Shown here: positions 38,463-47,776 of the stretch, piece by piece | Layout: each line of letters opens with the position of its first letter | How positions within the stretch are numbered: the stretch's first letter is position 1 | Translations under genes and position numbers: made by a program | The notes under the pieces: generated by a model | Databases searched by the model: none | Seen by the model: only the letters and a program-made list of their open reading frames with translations | Told to the model about the DNA's origin: nothing | Source: Blautia hydrogenotrophica DSM 10507 | Lineage (GTDB): Bacteria; Bacillota; Clostridia; Lachnospirales; Lachnospiraceae | DNA length: 64,000 nt | Direction of reading: 5' to 3' | Assembly (NCBI RefSeq): GCF_034356035.1 | Contig: NZ_CP136423.1 | Location: 1,984,001-2,048,000 of the forward strand

Positions 38463-39041
38463 TCAATCTCTGAATACAATCTCACCGGTTTTCTCATTCA
38501 TGGAATCTATGATTGCCAAAGACTCTATGCGGATTCCCTGGGAGCGCAGCAAGTCACCGCCCTGCTGAAATCCTTTTTCAATGACAATTCCTGCTCCCAC
38601 CAACTCGGCCCCTGAAAGCTGAACCAGCTCTGCCAGTCCTTCCAGCGCCATTCCATTGGCCAAGAAATCGTCAATCAAAAGAACCCTGTCCCCTTTTCCC
38701 AAAAATTCCTTTGCCACGATAATATCGTAGACACGTCCATGGGTAAAGGATTCCACCTTTGTCGTGTAGACATCTCCGGCAATATTTTTGGTCTGATTCT
38801 TCTTCGCGAAAACCACCGGAACTCCAAAAGACTGGGCAACCACACAGGCGATTCCAATTCCGGAAGCCTCAATCGTCAGAATTTTATTGATTTTCTCTCC
38901 TTCAAAGCGGCGCTTAAATTCTTTCCCAATCTCTTCAAACAGCTGAATATCCATCTGATGATTCAAAAAGCTGTCTACTTTTAATACGTTTCCCTCTTTG
39001 ATTTTGCCATCCTTGCGAATCCGATCTTGTAATAACTGCAT
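38463..39041 (-). CDS. xpt: Xanthine phosphoribosyltransferase (192 aa)
   Basis: Converts xanthine and PRPP to XMP for salvage. The PRPP loop is [17 protein letters not shown], and the N terminus [12 protein letters not shown], with [25 protein letters not shown], is typical of Xpt. Full length. It is the last gene of the xanthine operon, 48 nt after the MobA-like gene. The usual guanine riboswitch found upstream of Bacillus xpt is absent here, in keeping with an internal operon position. Confidence 0.96.
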   Translation of the reverse strand: MQLLQDRIRKDGKIKEGNVLKVDSFLNHQMDIQLFEEIGKEFKRRFEGEKINKILTIEASGIGIACVVAQSFGVPVVFAKKNQTKNIAGDVYTTKVESFTHGRVYDIIVAKEFLGKGDRVLLIDDFLANGMALEGLAELVQLSGAELVGAGIVIEKGFQQGGDLLRSQGIRIESLAIIDSMNEKTGEIVFRD

Positions 39042-39089
39042 ATTCGTCTCCCCTGTTTATCCTTTTGTGTGACTCTTATTGTACCCATT

Positions 39090-39686
39090 TTACCGCAAAA
39101 ATGCAAGCGTTTCCTCAGGCCGATAATCCAAATCCTCCAGTTCTCTTTCTGACGCCGCTTCGTAGAAAAAAGTCTGCGCTTCCTTTCCTTTTAAGATCGT
39201 CCTTCCTCCCTGTTCTCCTCTCAAAGCCAAGAGTTCCTCCCTCATACTCTCTGAAAAATAGACGGGATTGCCGGCACAGCCCCGATAGCTGATACAGCCA
39301 AGCAGCGGCTTTTTTTCCTCCACTGCCTTTAAAAAGCCTTCCAAAGTCTCACTGCTCATCCAGGGCTGGTCCGCCACAAAAAAGACGAAGCCTCCCTTAC
39401 CCTCCTCTCCCGAGCCTTCCAAAATCCCTGCCCGGATGGAATGGGAAATCCCCTGCCGGCTTTTGGGTGAAAACACCGCCCAAACCGGCAGCCGTCTCAC
39501 TTCCCTGTAAATTTCTTCATATTGGGTAACGACCGTCAGCTTCCACTGGGGATATCTTTCGCAGATTTCCATCAGACGTTCCAGTCCATAACGGTATAAG
39601 GGTTTTCCCCGTATCTGGAAAAGCAGCTTGTTTTCTCCGAAACGCCGGCTGTTTCCTGCTGCCAGATAGATCAAATTCAGTCTCAT
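39090..39686 (-). CDS. MobA-like nucleotidyltransferase for molybdenum cofactor (198 aa)
   Basis: NTP-transferase fold with the N-terminal signature LAAGNSRRFGENKLLF and metal site VADQPWMSS, plus the acceptor-side segment CAGNPVYFSESM. This matches the MocA/MobA-like proteins that add CMP or GMP to molybdopterin for xanthine dehydrogenase family enzymes. The overlap of four bases with the molybdenum subunit gene supports a role in maturing that enzyme. CTP versus GTP preference cannot be decided by eye. Confidence 0.88.
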   Translation of the reverse strand: MRLNLIYLAAGNSRRFGENKLLFQIRGKPLYRYGLERLMEICERYPQWKLTVVTQYEEIYREVRRLPVWAVFSPKSRQGISHSIRAGILEGSGEEGKGGFVFFVADQPWMSSETLEGFLKAVEEKKPLLGCISYRGCAGNPVYFSESMREELLALRGEQGGRTILKGKEAQTFFYEAASERELEDLDYRPEETLAFLR

Positions 39687-41959
39687 TTTTTCTTCAGCCC
39701 CATAGCGATTTTCTCGCTGGTGACAGGCAACTCATGAAACCACAGTCCTGTGGCATTTGCGATCGCATGAACCAGTGCAGGAGAAGGCGTATTGATTACA
39801 ATCTCACCGATGGATTTCGCCCCAAACGGCCCCGTCGGTTCATAACTGCTCTCGAACTCCACCCGCAGTCTTCCCAAATCCAAGCGTGTGGGAATCTTAT
39901 ACTGCATAAAAGAGTTGTTCCGCATTTTCCCCGTTGCCGTATACTGAATATCCTCATACAGAGCCATTCCAATTCCCTGGACCAGCCCACCTTCCGTCTG
40001 TACTCTCGCCAGATTGGGATTCACCACGGTACCGCAGTCCACCACGGCCACATAGTCTAAAATCTCCACAGACCCTGTCAGCTTATCCAACTCAATCTCC
40101 ACCATTCCTACCATAAACGGCGGAGGCGACACTGGAGAACTGTGCGTGACAGTCGCCTCTAAGGACTCCCGGCTGCCGCTCATTCCTTGATCCGCCAACT
40201 CTTTTCTTGACATCGACGTTCCCGTAGACAAGTCCACGAACTGGCTGCCGTCAAACTGAATCTGTTCCTCCTGCGCATCCAAAAAAAGCGCGGCTGCCCG
40301 ACACATACTCTGTCGCAGCTTTTCACAAGCCTGCTGAACTGCCCTGCCTGTCACATAAGTGGTGCTGGACGCATAGGAACCTGAGTCATAAGGAGAGACA
40401 TCGGTGTCCGCGGCATACACGGAGATCTCCTCCACAGAACACTCCAAATTCTCCGCGGCCATCTGGGACAATATCGTGTCACATCCTGTCCCCATATCTG
40501 CGGAGCCGATGGTCAGTGTATAGCCGCCTCCATCGTCAAGACGCACAGAGGCGGAGCCCACATCCACACCAGAAATTCCTGAGCCCTGCATTGCCATCGC
40601 CACGCCCACACTTCGCACTTTACCGTTTCCCATATCTCTGCAAGGGTATTTTTCATCCCAGCCGATCATCTCCTTGGCCCTTGCCATACAGCGGTCCAGC
40701 GCACAGCTGTTCGTCTGTTCCCCGTAGTAGGCAGGCATCACCTGTCCTTCCCGGACCATGTTCTTTTCCCTGAGCCTCACAGGGTCCATGCCAAGCTTCT
40801 CGGCCAACTCATTGACTGCTGTCTCCACGGCAAAAATTCCCTGCGTAGCTCCATATCCCCGGTAAGCTCCCGCAGACATCCGATTCGTATAGACCACGTC
40901 ATAGGAGAATCGGTGTGCCTCCAGACTTCCGTACAAAGGGATGGATTTATGACCACTCAATCCCACCGTCGTGGGACCGTGCTCTCCGTACGCCCCTGTA
41001 TTTGACAACGTATATACATCCATTGCCCGGATTGTACCATCTCTGTCCGCACCTATGCGCACAGTCACCTCCATCTCGTGGCGGGGTGAAGAAGCGATCT
41101 GAGACTCCTTCCTGCTGAAAATCATCTTTGACGGCCTCTTGGTCATCCAGGTTACAAAGGCTGGATAAATCTCCGAGACGACAGTCTGCTTCGCCCCAAA
41201 ACCTCCTCCGATTCTCGGTTTTGTCACTCGGATTTGGGACTTGGGGATTCCCAACGCGTTGGAGAGAATCCGGCGCACATGAAAGACAATCTGTGTGGAG
41301 CTTAACACATTCAGCCTCCCATAGGCATCGAGACAACAGTAGGTTCGAAAAGTCTCCATCATCGCCTGCTGATTGGCTTTGGTGTGGTAAGTCCCCTCTA
41401 CCACCACCTCACAGTCCTGCAGCACCTGCTCCACGTCTCCTTCACCAGAGGAGCCGCTGGCACACAGATTCCTCTTATTATCCGCCCCTACAGAGCACAG
41501 CGCTTTCCAGTCCTCTTCGGGGTGCACCAAAATTTCACCGTCTTTCGACTGGTGAAAATCCAGAACTGCCGGAAGCACCTCATAGGTCACTTTGATCTTT
41601 TTCAAAGCTTGGTCTACACAGACTTCATTTTCTCCTGCCACAATAGCCACCGGATCCCCCACGTACCGCACATGTCTGTCTAAAATCAGCCTGTCATAGG
41701 GGCTTGGTTCCGGATAAGTCTGGCCAGCCATCGTAAATCTTTCCCTCGGCACATCTTCCCAGGTATAGACAGCCACAATCCCCTCCACCTTCTTCGCTGC
41801 TTCGGTGCGGACGGACTGAACCATGGCGTTGGCATGAGGACTTCTCAGAACCTTCACAACCAGACAGTCCTTTCCTGTTACATCATCCAAAAACACAGGC
41901 TGTCCTGTCACCAAAGACATCGCGTCCTTTTTCCTGATTGGCTGATTGACCGTCCTCAT
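39683..41959 (-). CDS. xdhA: Xanthine dehydrogenase, molybdopterin-binding subunit (758 aa)
   Basis: The large subunit of a three-part molybdenum hydroxylase that oxidises xanthine or a related purine. Substrate domain (YVGDPVAIVAG) and two cofactor domains: KPRIGGGFGAKQTV, MSAGAYRGYGATQG, the segment SADMGTGCDTILSQMAAE and the C-terminal GPFGAKSIGEIV with the catalytic glutamate region. Full length. Neighbouring genes give the 2Fe-2S and FAD subunits, a MobA-like factor and a xanthine permease, which supports xanthine as substrate. A selenium-dependent purine hydroxylase is the main alternative; no selenium-specific accessory genes are in the window. Confidence 0.92.
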   Translation of the reverse strand: MRTVNQPIRKKDAMSLVTGQPVFLDDVTGKDCLVVKVLRSPHANAMVQSVRTEAAKKVEGIVAVYTWEDVPRERFTMAGQTYPEPSPYDRLILDRHVRYVGDPVAIVAGENEVCVDQALKKIKVTYEVLPAVLDFHQSKDGEILVHPEEDWKALCSVGADNKRNLCASGSSGEGDVEQVLQDCEVVVEGTYHTKANQQAMMETFRTYCCLDAYGRLNVLSSTQIVFHVRRILSNALGIPKSQIRVTKPRIGGGFGAKQTVVSEIYPAFVTWMTKRPSKMIFSRKESQIASSPRHEMEVTVRIGADRDGTIRAMDVYTLSNTGAYGEHGPTTVGLSGHKSIPLYGSLEAHRFSYDVVYTNRMSAGAYRGYGATQGIFAVETAVNELAEKLGMDPVRLREKNMVREGQVMPAYYGEQTNSCALDRCMARAKEMIGWDEKYPCRDMGNGKVRSVGVAMAMQGSGISGVDVGSASVRLDDGGGYTLTIGSADMGTGCDTILSQMAAENLECSVEEISVYAADTDVSPYDSGSYASSTTYVTGRAVQQACEKLRQSMCRAAALFLDAQEEQIQFDGSQFVDLSTGTSMSRKELADQGMSGSRESLEATVTHSSPVSPPPFMVGMVEIELDKLTGSVEILDYVAVVDCGTVVNPNLARVQTEGGLVQGIGMALYEDIQYTATGKMRNNSFMQYKIPTRLDLGRLRVEFESSYEPTGPFGAKSIGEIVINTPSPALVHAIANATGLWFHELPVTSEKIAMGLKKK

Positions 41960-42420
41960 AGCTTCGCCCCCTTTTTATATTCCAAAAATGCCTGAATTCC
42001 TCTGAGCTGTCCCTCATAGCCGGAACAACGGCAGAGATTTCCTGCCAGATATTCCTTGATTTCCTCCTCGGTAGGCTCTGGATTTTCCCGAAACAGCGCC
42101 AGGGCGTTCATAATCATGCCCGGATTGCAAAACCCGCACTGTTCCGCCCCCTGGTCAGCAATAAAAGCTCCAAACTCCGCCGCTTCCTCCTGAAGCCCTT
42201 CCAAAGTACAGACTTTATGCCCGTCTGCCCTGGCCGCCAGCACAGAACAGGACAGAACCGGCCTCTCATCCAAAAAAACTGTACAAAGTCCACAGTTCGC
42301 TGTCTCGCAGCCCCGCTTTACACTGTAGCAGCCATGCTCTCTCAGAAAATCAATCAGCAGTAAATCTGCCGGCACTTCCTGGGAAATCATCTTTCCATTG
42401 ACTTCTATTTGAATTCTCAT
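41956..42420 (-). CDS. xdhC: Xanthine dehydrogenase, two-[2Fe-2S] subunit (154 aa)
   Basis: Carries electrons from molybdenum to FAD. The plant-ferredoxin-type cluster is held by CYSVKRGCETANCGLC and a later Cys (about residues 31-61); the second cluster is held by CGFCNPG and CRCSGY. The length is typical for the free-standing subunit. It overlaps both neighbours by four bases, so the three subunits are translationally coupled. Confidence 0.96.
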   Translation of the reverse strand: MRIQIEVNGKMISQEVPADLLLIDFLREHGCYSVKRGCETANCGLCTVFLDERPVLSCSVLAARADGHKVCTLEGLQEEAAEFGAFIADQGAEQCGFCNPGMIMNALALFRENPEPTEEEIKEYLAGNLCRCSGYEGQLRGIQAFLEYKKGAKL

Positions 42421-43238
42421 GCCTGTTCACCTCCCTGAGCTTCCTGATTCAATGCGTCCAGCCCTCTCTCCATCAACACTCCCAGCAGATGTTCCCGGTA
42501 TTCTCTGCTTGCCCTCATGTTAGACCCGAGGACGGTCTCTCCGCTCACTCTCTCAAACATAGCCTCTTTCTCGCCGTCAGTAAGTTTTCCCTCTCTCAGC
42601 TTTTTCGCCTCCTCAGATGTCATCTTCCACATCACTGCCTTGGAGGGCCTTGCCCCCACCACAATTTTTCCTTCCCGTTCATCCACAGACAGCGCGCAGG
42701 CCAAAACCGGAAAATCCGTCCTGGTATTCCGGTGCGCCAAATACGTACAGGCCAATGAGTGTTTTTTTACAATCACGCGCACCAAAATATCCCGATCTTT
42801 AGGCATCCCGGAAAATTCTTCCAACGAAACCCTGCCGGCATGGTAAAGCTCTACCTGAGTATCCAAAGCCAGAAAAAAAGTTAAGACATCCGAAAACCCA
42901 AATCTTCCGTACAGGCTGCCTCCCACAGTCGCCAGATTTCGAAACTGAACCCCTACAATGTCCTTGACACTGTCCCTAGCTGCCCCCTTCGTGTAGACAC
43001 AAAAACCTGGATGTGTCTCCAGCTCCCGCAGAGTAACCATAGATCCGATGACGAATTCTTGTTCTGTCTCCTCAATCTTGTCCAATCCTAGTTCCGACAG
43101 GTCAATGGCTGTCTGTATCCTCCGGTTTCCCATCTTCAGCCACAACATTCCCCCGATAATCTTGTTATTTTTCTTTTGATTCAATTCATAAGCCTGTGAG
43201 AGGCTCTTTACTTTTACATATTCCTTAATTTTTAGCAT
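42417..43238 (-). CDS. xdhB: Xanthine dehydrogenase, FAD-binding subunit (273 aa)
   Basis: FAD domain of the CO-dehydrogenase flavoprotein type: GGMLWLKMGNRRIQTAIDLSEL, ATVGGSLYGRFGFSDVLTFFLAL and a C-terminal helical region. It passes electrons to NAD+ or another acceptor. I start at ATG 43238, where GGAGGAGACAGG gives a ribosome site; a longer frame would extend 21 codons into the ABC ATPase gene. The start lies 14 bases inside the ATPase gene's 3' end. Confidence 0.93.
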   Translation of the reverse strand: MLKIKEYVKVKSLSQAYELNQKKNNKIIGGMLWLKMGNRRIQTAIDLSELGLDKIEETEQEFVIGSMVTLRELETHPGFCVYTKGAARDSVKDIVGVQFRNLATVGGSLYGRFGFSDVLTFFLALDTQVELYHAGRVSLEEFSGMPKDRDILVRVIVKKHSLACTYLAHRNTRTDFPVLACALSVDEREGKIVVGARPSKAVMWKMTSEEAKKLREGKLTDGEKEAMFERVSGETVLGSNMRASREYREHLLGVLMERGLDALNQEAQGGEQA

Positions 43239-44025
43239 CCTGTCTCCTCCACACAATGGTTTTTCCTTCCGGTGTCTCGTACACCCGCCCGTCCATCCCA
43301 TAGAGCTGTCTTAGCCAGCTCAGATAAGTTTTCTCAAAATCCCAGTCCTTTTTACTCAGTGAGGCCGCCAGTTTTCCTTCTTTTAACACCAGAATCTGTT
43401 CTGCGTACTCGTAGGCCAAAAGAGGATCGTGAACACTCAAGATTGCTCCTGTTCCCTCTGTCCGCAGATACCTGTTCAGCCTGACCAAAAATCTGTGCTG
43501 GCGCCCAAAATCCAAATTGGCCAAAGGCTCATCCAACACCATCCATCTGGCTTCCTGCACCCTGGCCCTGGCCAGATAGGCAAGCCTGCGTTCTCCGCCA
43601 CTGATCTCGTCGAAATATGCTTCTGAGAGATGGCGGATATGTAAGCTCTCCATCGCTTCATCAGCCTTCTGATAGTCTGACTTTCTCGGCGTATCCAGCC
43701 AGTTCAGATAGGGGTTTCTCCCCATCACCACAAATTCTCTCACCGGACAGTGAAGCCCTGTCCTGCTCTCCTGGGGCACATAGGAGAGATATCTGGCTCG
43801 GCGTCCCGCAGACATCTCATGGAGAGCCAGAGATTTTCCATCCTCCAGCCAGATCTCTCCTTGAGACAGCGGACAAATCCCAGCTAAACTCTTGAGCAAT
43901 GTGGTCTTCCCAGCGCCGTTGACTCCCAATACAGCCGTTAAACCAGGGCCACAGCAAAAGGAAACATCCCTTAATATCTCTGTTTTCTGCAAACATATCC
44001 GCAGTCCTCTCACTTCCAGTCTCAT
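43225..44025 (-). CDS. ABC importer ATPase, FecE/BtuD type (266 aa)
   Basis: Walker A GVNGAGKTTLLKSL, signature ISGGERRLAYLARA, Walker B WMVLDEPLANLD and H-loop LSVHDP. I start at ATG 44025, overlapping the permease stop by four bases; a frame from 44256 would overlap the permease by over 200 bases. With the permease and lipoprotein upstream it forms a type II importer, the class used for heme, siderophores, cobalamin and, in some bacteria, molybdate. The position inside a molybdoenzyme operon favours molybdate or tungstate (inference). Confidence 0.92.
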   Translation of the reverse strand: MRLEVRGLRICLQKTEILRDVSFCCGPGLTAVLGVNGAGKTTLLKSLAGICPLSQGEIWLEDGKSLALHEMSAGRRARYLSYVPQESRTGLHCPVREFVVMGRNPYLNWLDTPRKSDYQKADEAMESLHIRHLSEAYFDEISGGERRLAYLARARVQEARWMVLDEPLANLDFGRQHRFLVRLNRYLRTEGTGAILSVHDPLLAYEYAEQILVLKEGKLAASLSKKDWDFEKTYLSWLRQLYGMDGRVYETPEGKTIVWRRQDAKN

Positions 44026-45014
44026 ACTACCGTCTCCCCTCTTCTCTTCCTCCAAAACAGCAGCATAACCAAAAAGACGGCGCCAATCAGTGAGGTCAAA
44101 ATACTGATTGGAATTTCTGAAGGAGTCAGCGACCGTGCCAGGGTGTCCGCCCACAAAAGGACCGCAGCTCCGCCCAAGATGCACAGAGCATAGTTCCTGC
44201 GAAGACTTTCCCCAAAAAAGTATCTCATCATATGGGGTACAATTAAGCCAATCCATGAGATCACACCAGTCACAGAGACCACCGCAGATACCAGAATCGT
44301 CGCCGCAAAGATTCCCGCTAATTTTACAGTTATCACTGTAAGCCCTAAACTAGCTGCTTCCTCCTCTCCTAAAATCATCACCTGAAGCTTCCACCGAAAA
44401 ATCCACAGAAGGAGAAAGCCAACTACCATCAGAGGCAGAATGGTCCATACATCCTCCCAGCGAATCGTATGAAAGCTGCCCATCAGCCAGTAATCAATGG
44501 TAGGAAGCTGCCTATTTGGGTCCGCCGCGTATTTTAAGGCCATAATCCCAGAGTCCGCCAAAGCCCCCATGACAATCCCAGCTAAAATCAGGCTGATACT
44601 TCTTTGATTTCCCATCATTTTCGCCAAGATCAGGGCCAAAATCACCGTCACGATGCCTCCTGTCAGTGCAAAAAACTGCACGCCTGCCGCAGAAGTACCC
44701 AGCAAAATCCCGGTTACTGCTCCGGCAGACGCTCCGCTGCTGACCCCTAACACGTCCGGGGAAACCAGCGGATTCTGAAAAAGGTTCTGATAGACCAGAC
44801 CAGCCACAGACAGCGCTCCGCCAGACAGACACACAAAAAAGACTCTGGACAGACGGACCCTAAAAAAGATATCCGACTTGATTCCTTCCGTCATGGTTCC
44901 CGTGACAATCTCCCAGATTTCTCTTAAAGTCAAGGGATACCGTCCGATACAGCAGGAAGCCAGAATACTCCCAAACAACAATACCGCCAATATCCAGAAT
45001 CTTCTCTGTCTCAT
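44022..45014 (-). CDS. FecCD-family ABC importer permease (330 aa)
   Basis: An integral membrane protein with about nine or ten spans and FecCD hallmarks: LPLTLREIWEI-like N terminus (YPLTLREIW), RLSRVFFVCLSGGALSVAG, QNLFQNPLVSPDVLGVSSGA, GVISWIGLIVPHMMRY and WADTLARS. It forms a homodimeric channel with the ATPase. It lies 28 nt after the lipoprotein gene. Confidence 0.94.
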   Translation of the reverse strand: MRQRRFWILAVLLFGSILASCCIGRYPLTLREIWEIVTGTMTEGIKSDIFFRVRLSRVFFVCLSGGALSVAGLVYQNLFQNPLVSPDVLGVSSGASAGAVTGILLGTSAAGVQFFALTGGIVTVILALILAKMMGNQRSISLILAGIVMGALADSGIMALKYAADPNRQLPTIDYWLMGSFHTIRWEDVWTILPLMVVGFLLLWIFRWKLQVMILGEEEAASLGLTVITVKLAGIFAATILVSAVVSVTGVISWIGLIVPHMMRYFFGESLRRNYALCILGGAAVLLWADTLARSLTPSEIPISILTSLIGAVFLVMLLFWRKRRGETVV

Positions 45015-45042
45015 GGTTTTCCTCCACTATTCTACACTGTTC

Positions 45043-46116
45043 TCACGCTGCACTTGGAAGCCCTAACTGCTCCTCGGTCACATCGATCTGGAAAAATGTC
45101 TGATAGAAATCCCGAGCTTCTTCCATAAATTCCTCCTGGCTGTATACCTCTGGGTGCAGCATACAAGTAAGCCACAGCACACCCAGCACAGAAGAAGGAG
45201 TTGGATAATCCCACGCTTCAATCTGCGAGGGGAAGGTCCACACATTTCCGTCTGCCACAGCCTGTACCCCTGACAAAGCGTCGTCATTTTTCAGATCATC
45301 CAACGTATACTCGGCATAATTCACCGCGAAAATCCACTGAGGATTCCAGTTCAACAACTGTTCTGCAGAAATCGTCTGCCAATAACCATCTGTCAGCTCT
45401 TCAGACACATTGATTCCGCCTGCCATCTGAATCAAGTCGTTCTGGTACATTTTAGAAGTACAGGTACTCAGATAATCAGAGCCTGCCGCCAGATACACGG
45501 TCGGCTTATCCTCCAAATCCGCAGTCAGGCTTCTGGCTTTTTCCATCTTTTCATGGTAGTAGTCTAACAGCTGCTTTCCGGTCTGCTCAGTCCCCGTCAC
45601 CTGGGCCAGAAGTTCTACACAGGCTTCAAAATCTTCCTGGGTCTCCGGATTCACCACAATCACAGGAATTCCCAGTTCTTCAAAGGATTCTACACTGTCT
45701 TCCAGGCGAAGCGGTATGATAACCGCATCAGGCTCCAAAGCTGCAGTCTCTTCCACGTTAATTCCCTTGCCAGAGCCCACTGCCGGAAGTTCTAAAAGCT
45801 CAGGTGCAGCCAGCTTATACAGCTCTCTGGTGTCCGCTTTCTTCTCAATTCCCACCAGGCCATCCTCACATCCCAACGCAATCAGCAAAGCCGTGGAAAT
45901 ATAGTAGGCAGAGACCAGCTTTTTTGCCGGACCGTTCAAAGTAACTTCCCTGCCCGCCTGGTCCGTAACCGTAATACTTTCTTCACTCTCTGCCTTTTGG
46001 TCCGTCTCCTGTTCCTGCGTGGTCTGACTCTCCGTCTTGCCGCCGCAGCCTGCAAAGACCGTGCACAGCAGCGCCGCAGTCAAAAAAGCACAACAGCAGC
46101 GTTTCCAATTCTTCAT
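45043..46116 (-). CDS. Substrate-binding lipoprotein of the type II ABC importer (357 aa)
   Basis: Lipoprotein signal with lipobox FAGC (lipidated Cys near 24), then a low-complexity acidic linker and a class III periplasmic-binding fold: ITVTDQAGREVTLNGPAKKLVSA-type start (ITVTDQAGREVTL), EPDAVIIPL, VIVVNPETQEDFEACVELL, TVYLAAGSDY. This is the FepB/BtuF group. Residues that would separate molybdate from iron-siderophore or heme binding cannot be identified by eye. It follows the permease-type xanthine transporter gene by 24 nt. Confidence 0.92.
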   Translation of the reverse strand: MKNWKRCCCAFLTAALLCTVFAGCGGKTESQTTQEQETDQKAESEESITVTDQAGREVTLNGPAKKLVSAYYISTALLIALGCEDGLVGIEKKADTRELYKLAAPELLELPAVGSGKGINVEETAALEPDAVIIPLRLEDSVESFEELGIPVIVVNPETQEDFEACVELLAQVTGTEQTGKQLLDYYHEKMEKARSLTADLEDKPTVYLAAGSDYLSTCTSKMYQNDLIQMAGGINVSEELTDGYWQTISAEQLLNWNPQWIFAVNYAEYTLDDLKNDDALSGVQAVADGNVWTFPSQIEAWDYPTPSSVLGVLWLTCMLHPEVYSQEEFMEEARDFYQTFFQIDVTEEQLGLPSAA

Positions 46117-46140
46117 CTTTTTTGTCCTCCTTTCTAAAGT

Positions 46141-47550
46141 TTAGTTTGACTTTTCATTTGTACGCTCTTTTGGCAGCACCACATTCAATATAATCGCCAT
46201 CAAAGCCGCCGGCACAATACCGGAACCGCCAAATACCAGCTGAACCGCCTGCGGAAGATGTGTCAGCACTCCGCTGTTGGCTCCGATTCCATATCCAAGT
46301 CCTAGAGCCACTGAGACAATCGTAATATTTCTGGTGGTCAAAGGATTTTTCGTAATCAACTGAATTCCACTGACTACAATGGACGAAAACATCATCACTG
46401 CCGCCCCGCCGAGCACACTCTGAGGCATGATGGATATCAAAGCCGCCAGCTTTGGAAACAGACCGCACAGCACCAAAAAGATCGCCCCCATAGCCAAAGC
46501 TGTCCGGTTCACAATTTTCGTCATCACAACCAGGCCCACATTCTGACTGAAAGAAGTATTCGGCAGAACTCCGAATATCGCTGCAAAGCTGGATCCCAGA
46601 CCGTCACAGATCACGCCGCCGGACAATTCCCGGTCTGTCGCCTCTCGATTTAGTCCGCCTTCCATCACACCGGAGATATCTCCGACCGTCTCCACTGCCG
46701 TCACAATAAACATAATCATAACCGGGAGAATCGCCCTCCAGTCAAAGACCAGTTTTACCGGCATCAGCTTGGGAACCGCGAACCAGGAAGCCTCTGCAAC
46801 CTTATCCCAATTCAGCACCCACGCCTTTGTAAATTCCGTGCCGTCCGCGCTCACGCCAGTGGTCGGAAGAACCGCTCCCATAATTGCAGCCACCACATAA
46901 CCTACAATAATTCCGATAAGAATAGAAGAAGAGCTGGTCATTCCCTTGGTTCCATGCTTCAAAGCCACAATGACAATCAGAACTATGACTCCCAGAAATA
47001 GATTTTCTACAGACCCAAAGTCAGCGGCGGAATCCCCGCCCCCAAAGGAGTTCACACCCACTGCAATCAAAGACAATCCAATGGACAGCACCACGGTTCC
47101 CGTCACCACTGCTGGGAAAAATCTGCGCAGTGGCTTCAAGCAGAATCCCAAAATCCCCTCAAAGATTCCACCTATAATCGAAGCGCACATGATCGCGCCA
47201 TAGGCCACGACACCGCCTCCCATCACTCCTACCACACTGTTGAACACTCCGATAAAGCCAGAACTGGTTCCCATGATGATGGGTACCTTGCCGCCCACGG
47301 GGCCAATGGCAAACAACTGCACCAAGGTGACAAGTCCCGCAATCAACATTGCATTCTGCAGCAGCGTCACCTGCAAATTGGCAAATTCACTGCCCGCACC
47401 TAGGCCGCAGGCACCCGTGATAATCAAAATCGGGGTAAGGTTTCCCACAAACATTGCCAGTACATGCTGCAATCCAAGCGGAATTGCTTTCTTCAGTGGA
47501 AGTTTGCCATAAAAATCATATTCCGCACCATTTACATTTTGCTGATTCAT
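46141..47550 (-). CDS. pbuX: NCS2-family xanthine/uracil permease (469 aa)
   Basis: A nucleobase:cation symporter with about 14 membrane spans. The N terminus LKKAIPLGLQHVLAMFVGNLTPILI and the NCS2 signature SQNVGLVVMTK are clear; the substrate-site helix VETVGDISGVMEGGLNRE matches the xanthine/uric acid subgroup more than UraA. It is the first gene of the xanthine operon, with promoter at 47588-47616. Xanthine is the likeliest substrate given xdh and xpt downstream; uric acid is also possible. Confidence 0.92.
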   Translation of the reverse strand: MNQQNVNGAEYDFYGKLPLKKAIPLGLQHVLAMFVGNLTPILIITGACGLGAGSEFANLQVTLLQNAMLIAGLVTLVQLFAIGPVGGKVPIIMGTSSGFIGVFNSVVGVMGGGVVAYGAIMCASIIGGIFEGILGFCLKPLRRFFPAVVTGTVVLSIGLSLIAVGVNSFGGGDSAADFGSVENLFLGVIVLIVIVALKHGTKGMTSSSSILIGIIVGYVVAAIMGAVLPTTGVSADGTEFTKAWVLNWDKVAEASWFAVPKLMPVKLVFDWRAILPVMIMFIVTAVETVGDISGVMEGGLNREATDRELSGGVICDGLGSSFAAIFGVLPNTSFSQNVGLVVMTKIVNRTALAMGAIFLVLCGLFPKLAALISIMPQSVLGGAAVMMFSSIVVSGIQLITKNPLTTRNITIVSVALGLGYGIGANSGVLTHLPQAVQLVFGGSGIVPAALMAIILNVVLPKERTNEKSN

Positions 47551-47587
47551 GTTTTCTCTCCTTATTGATCTTTATTCGCCTACTGTC

Positions 47588-47616
47588 AGTGTACTGTATC
47601 GGCAGCATTTCGTCAA
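47588..47616 (-). promoter_or_regulatory. Promoter for the xanthine operon
   Basis: Minus strand -35 TTGACG (47611-47616), 17-bp spacer, -10 TACACT (47588-47593). The leader is about 35 nt and contains no purine riboswitch. Confidence 0.7.
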
Positions 47617-47716
47617 ATTCTTCGACACCGCCAATCGCCAGTTTTTGACACAGCACGTAAAAGTATAACGGATTTTTTCACTCTTGTATAGAAAAAATTT
47701 TCCAAAACCTCAGGTC

Positions 47717-47745
47717 TTGTAACTGGCTTTCTTTTTTGCTAAAAT
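47717..47745 (+). promoter_or_regulatory. Promoter for luxS
   Basis: -35 TTGTAA (47717-47722), 17-bp spacer, -10 TAAAAT (47740-47745); about 25 nt of leader with GAAAGGAG ribosome site. Confidence 0.7.
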
Positions 47746-47776
47746 AGACAAAGTACATAGAGAAAGGAGTCCACTC

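Noticed and set aside
43238-43301. Longer N terminus for the FAD subunit gene
   Set aside because: It would overlap the ABC ATPase gene and adds residues unlike the family; ATG 43238 has a strong ribosome site.
47551-47600. Purine riboswitch controlling pbuX or xpt
   Set aside because: No conserved purine-aptamer core or U-run terminator is present in the short pbuX leader, and the 48-nt gap before xpt is too small.
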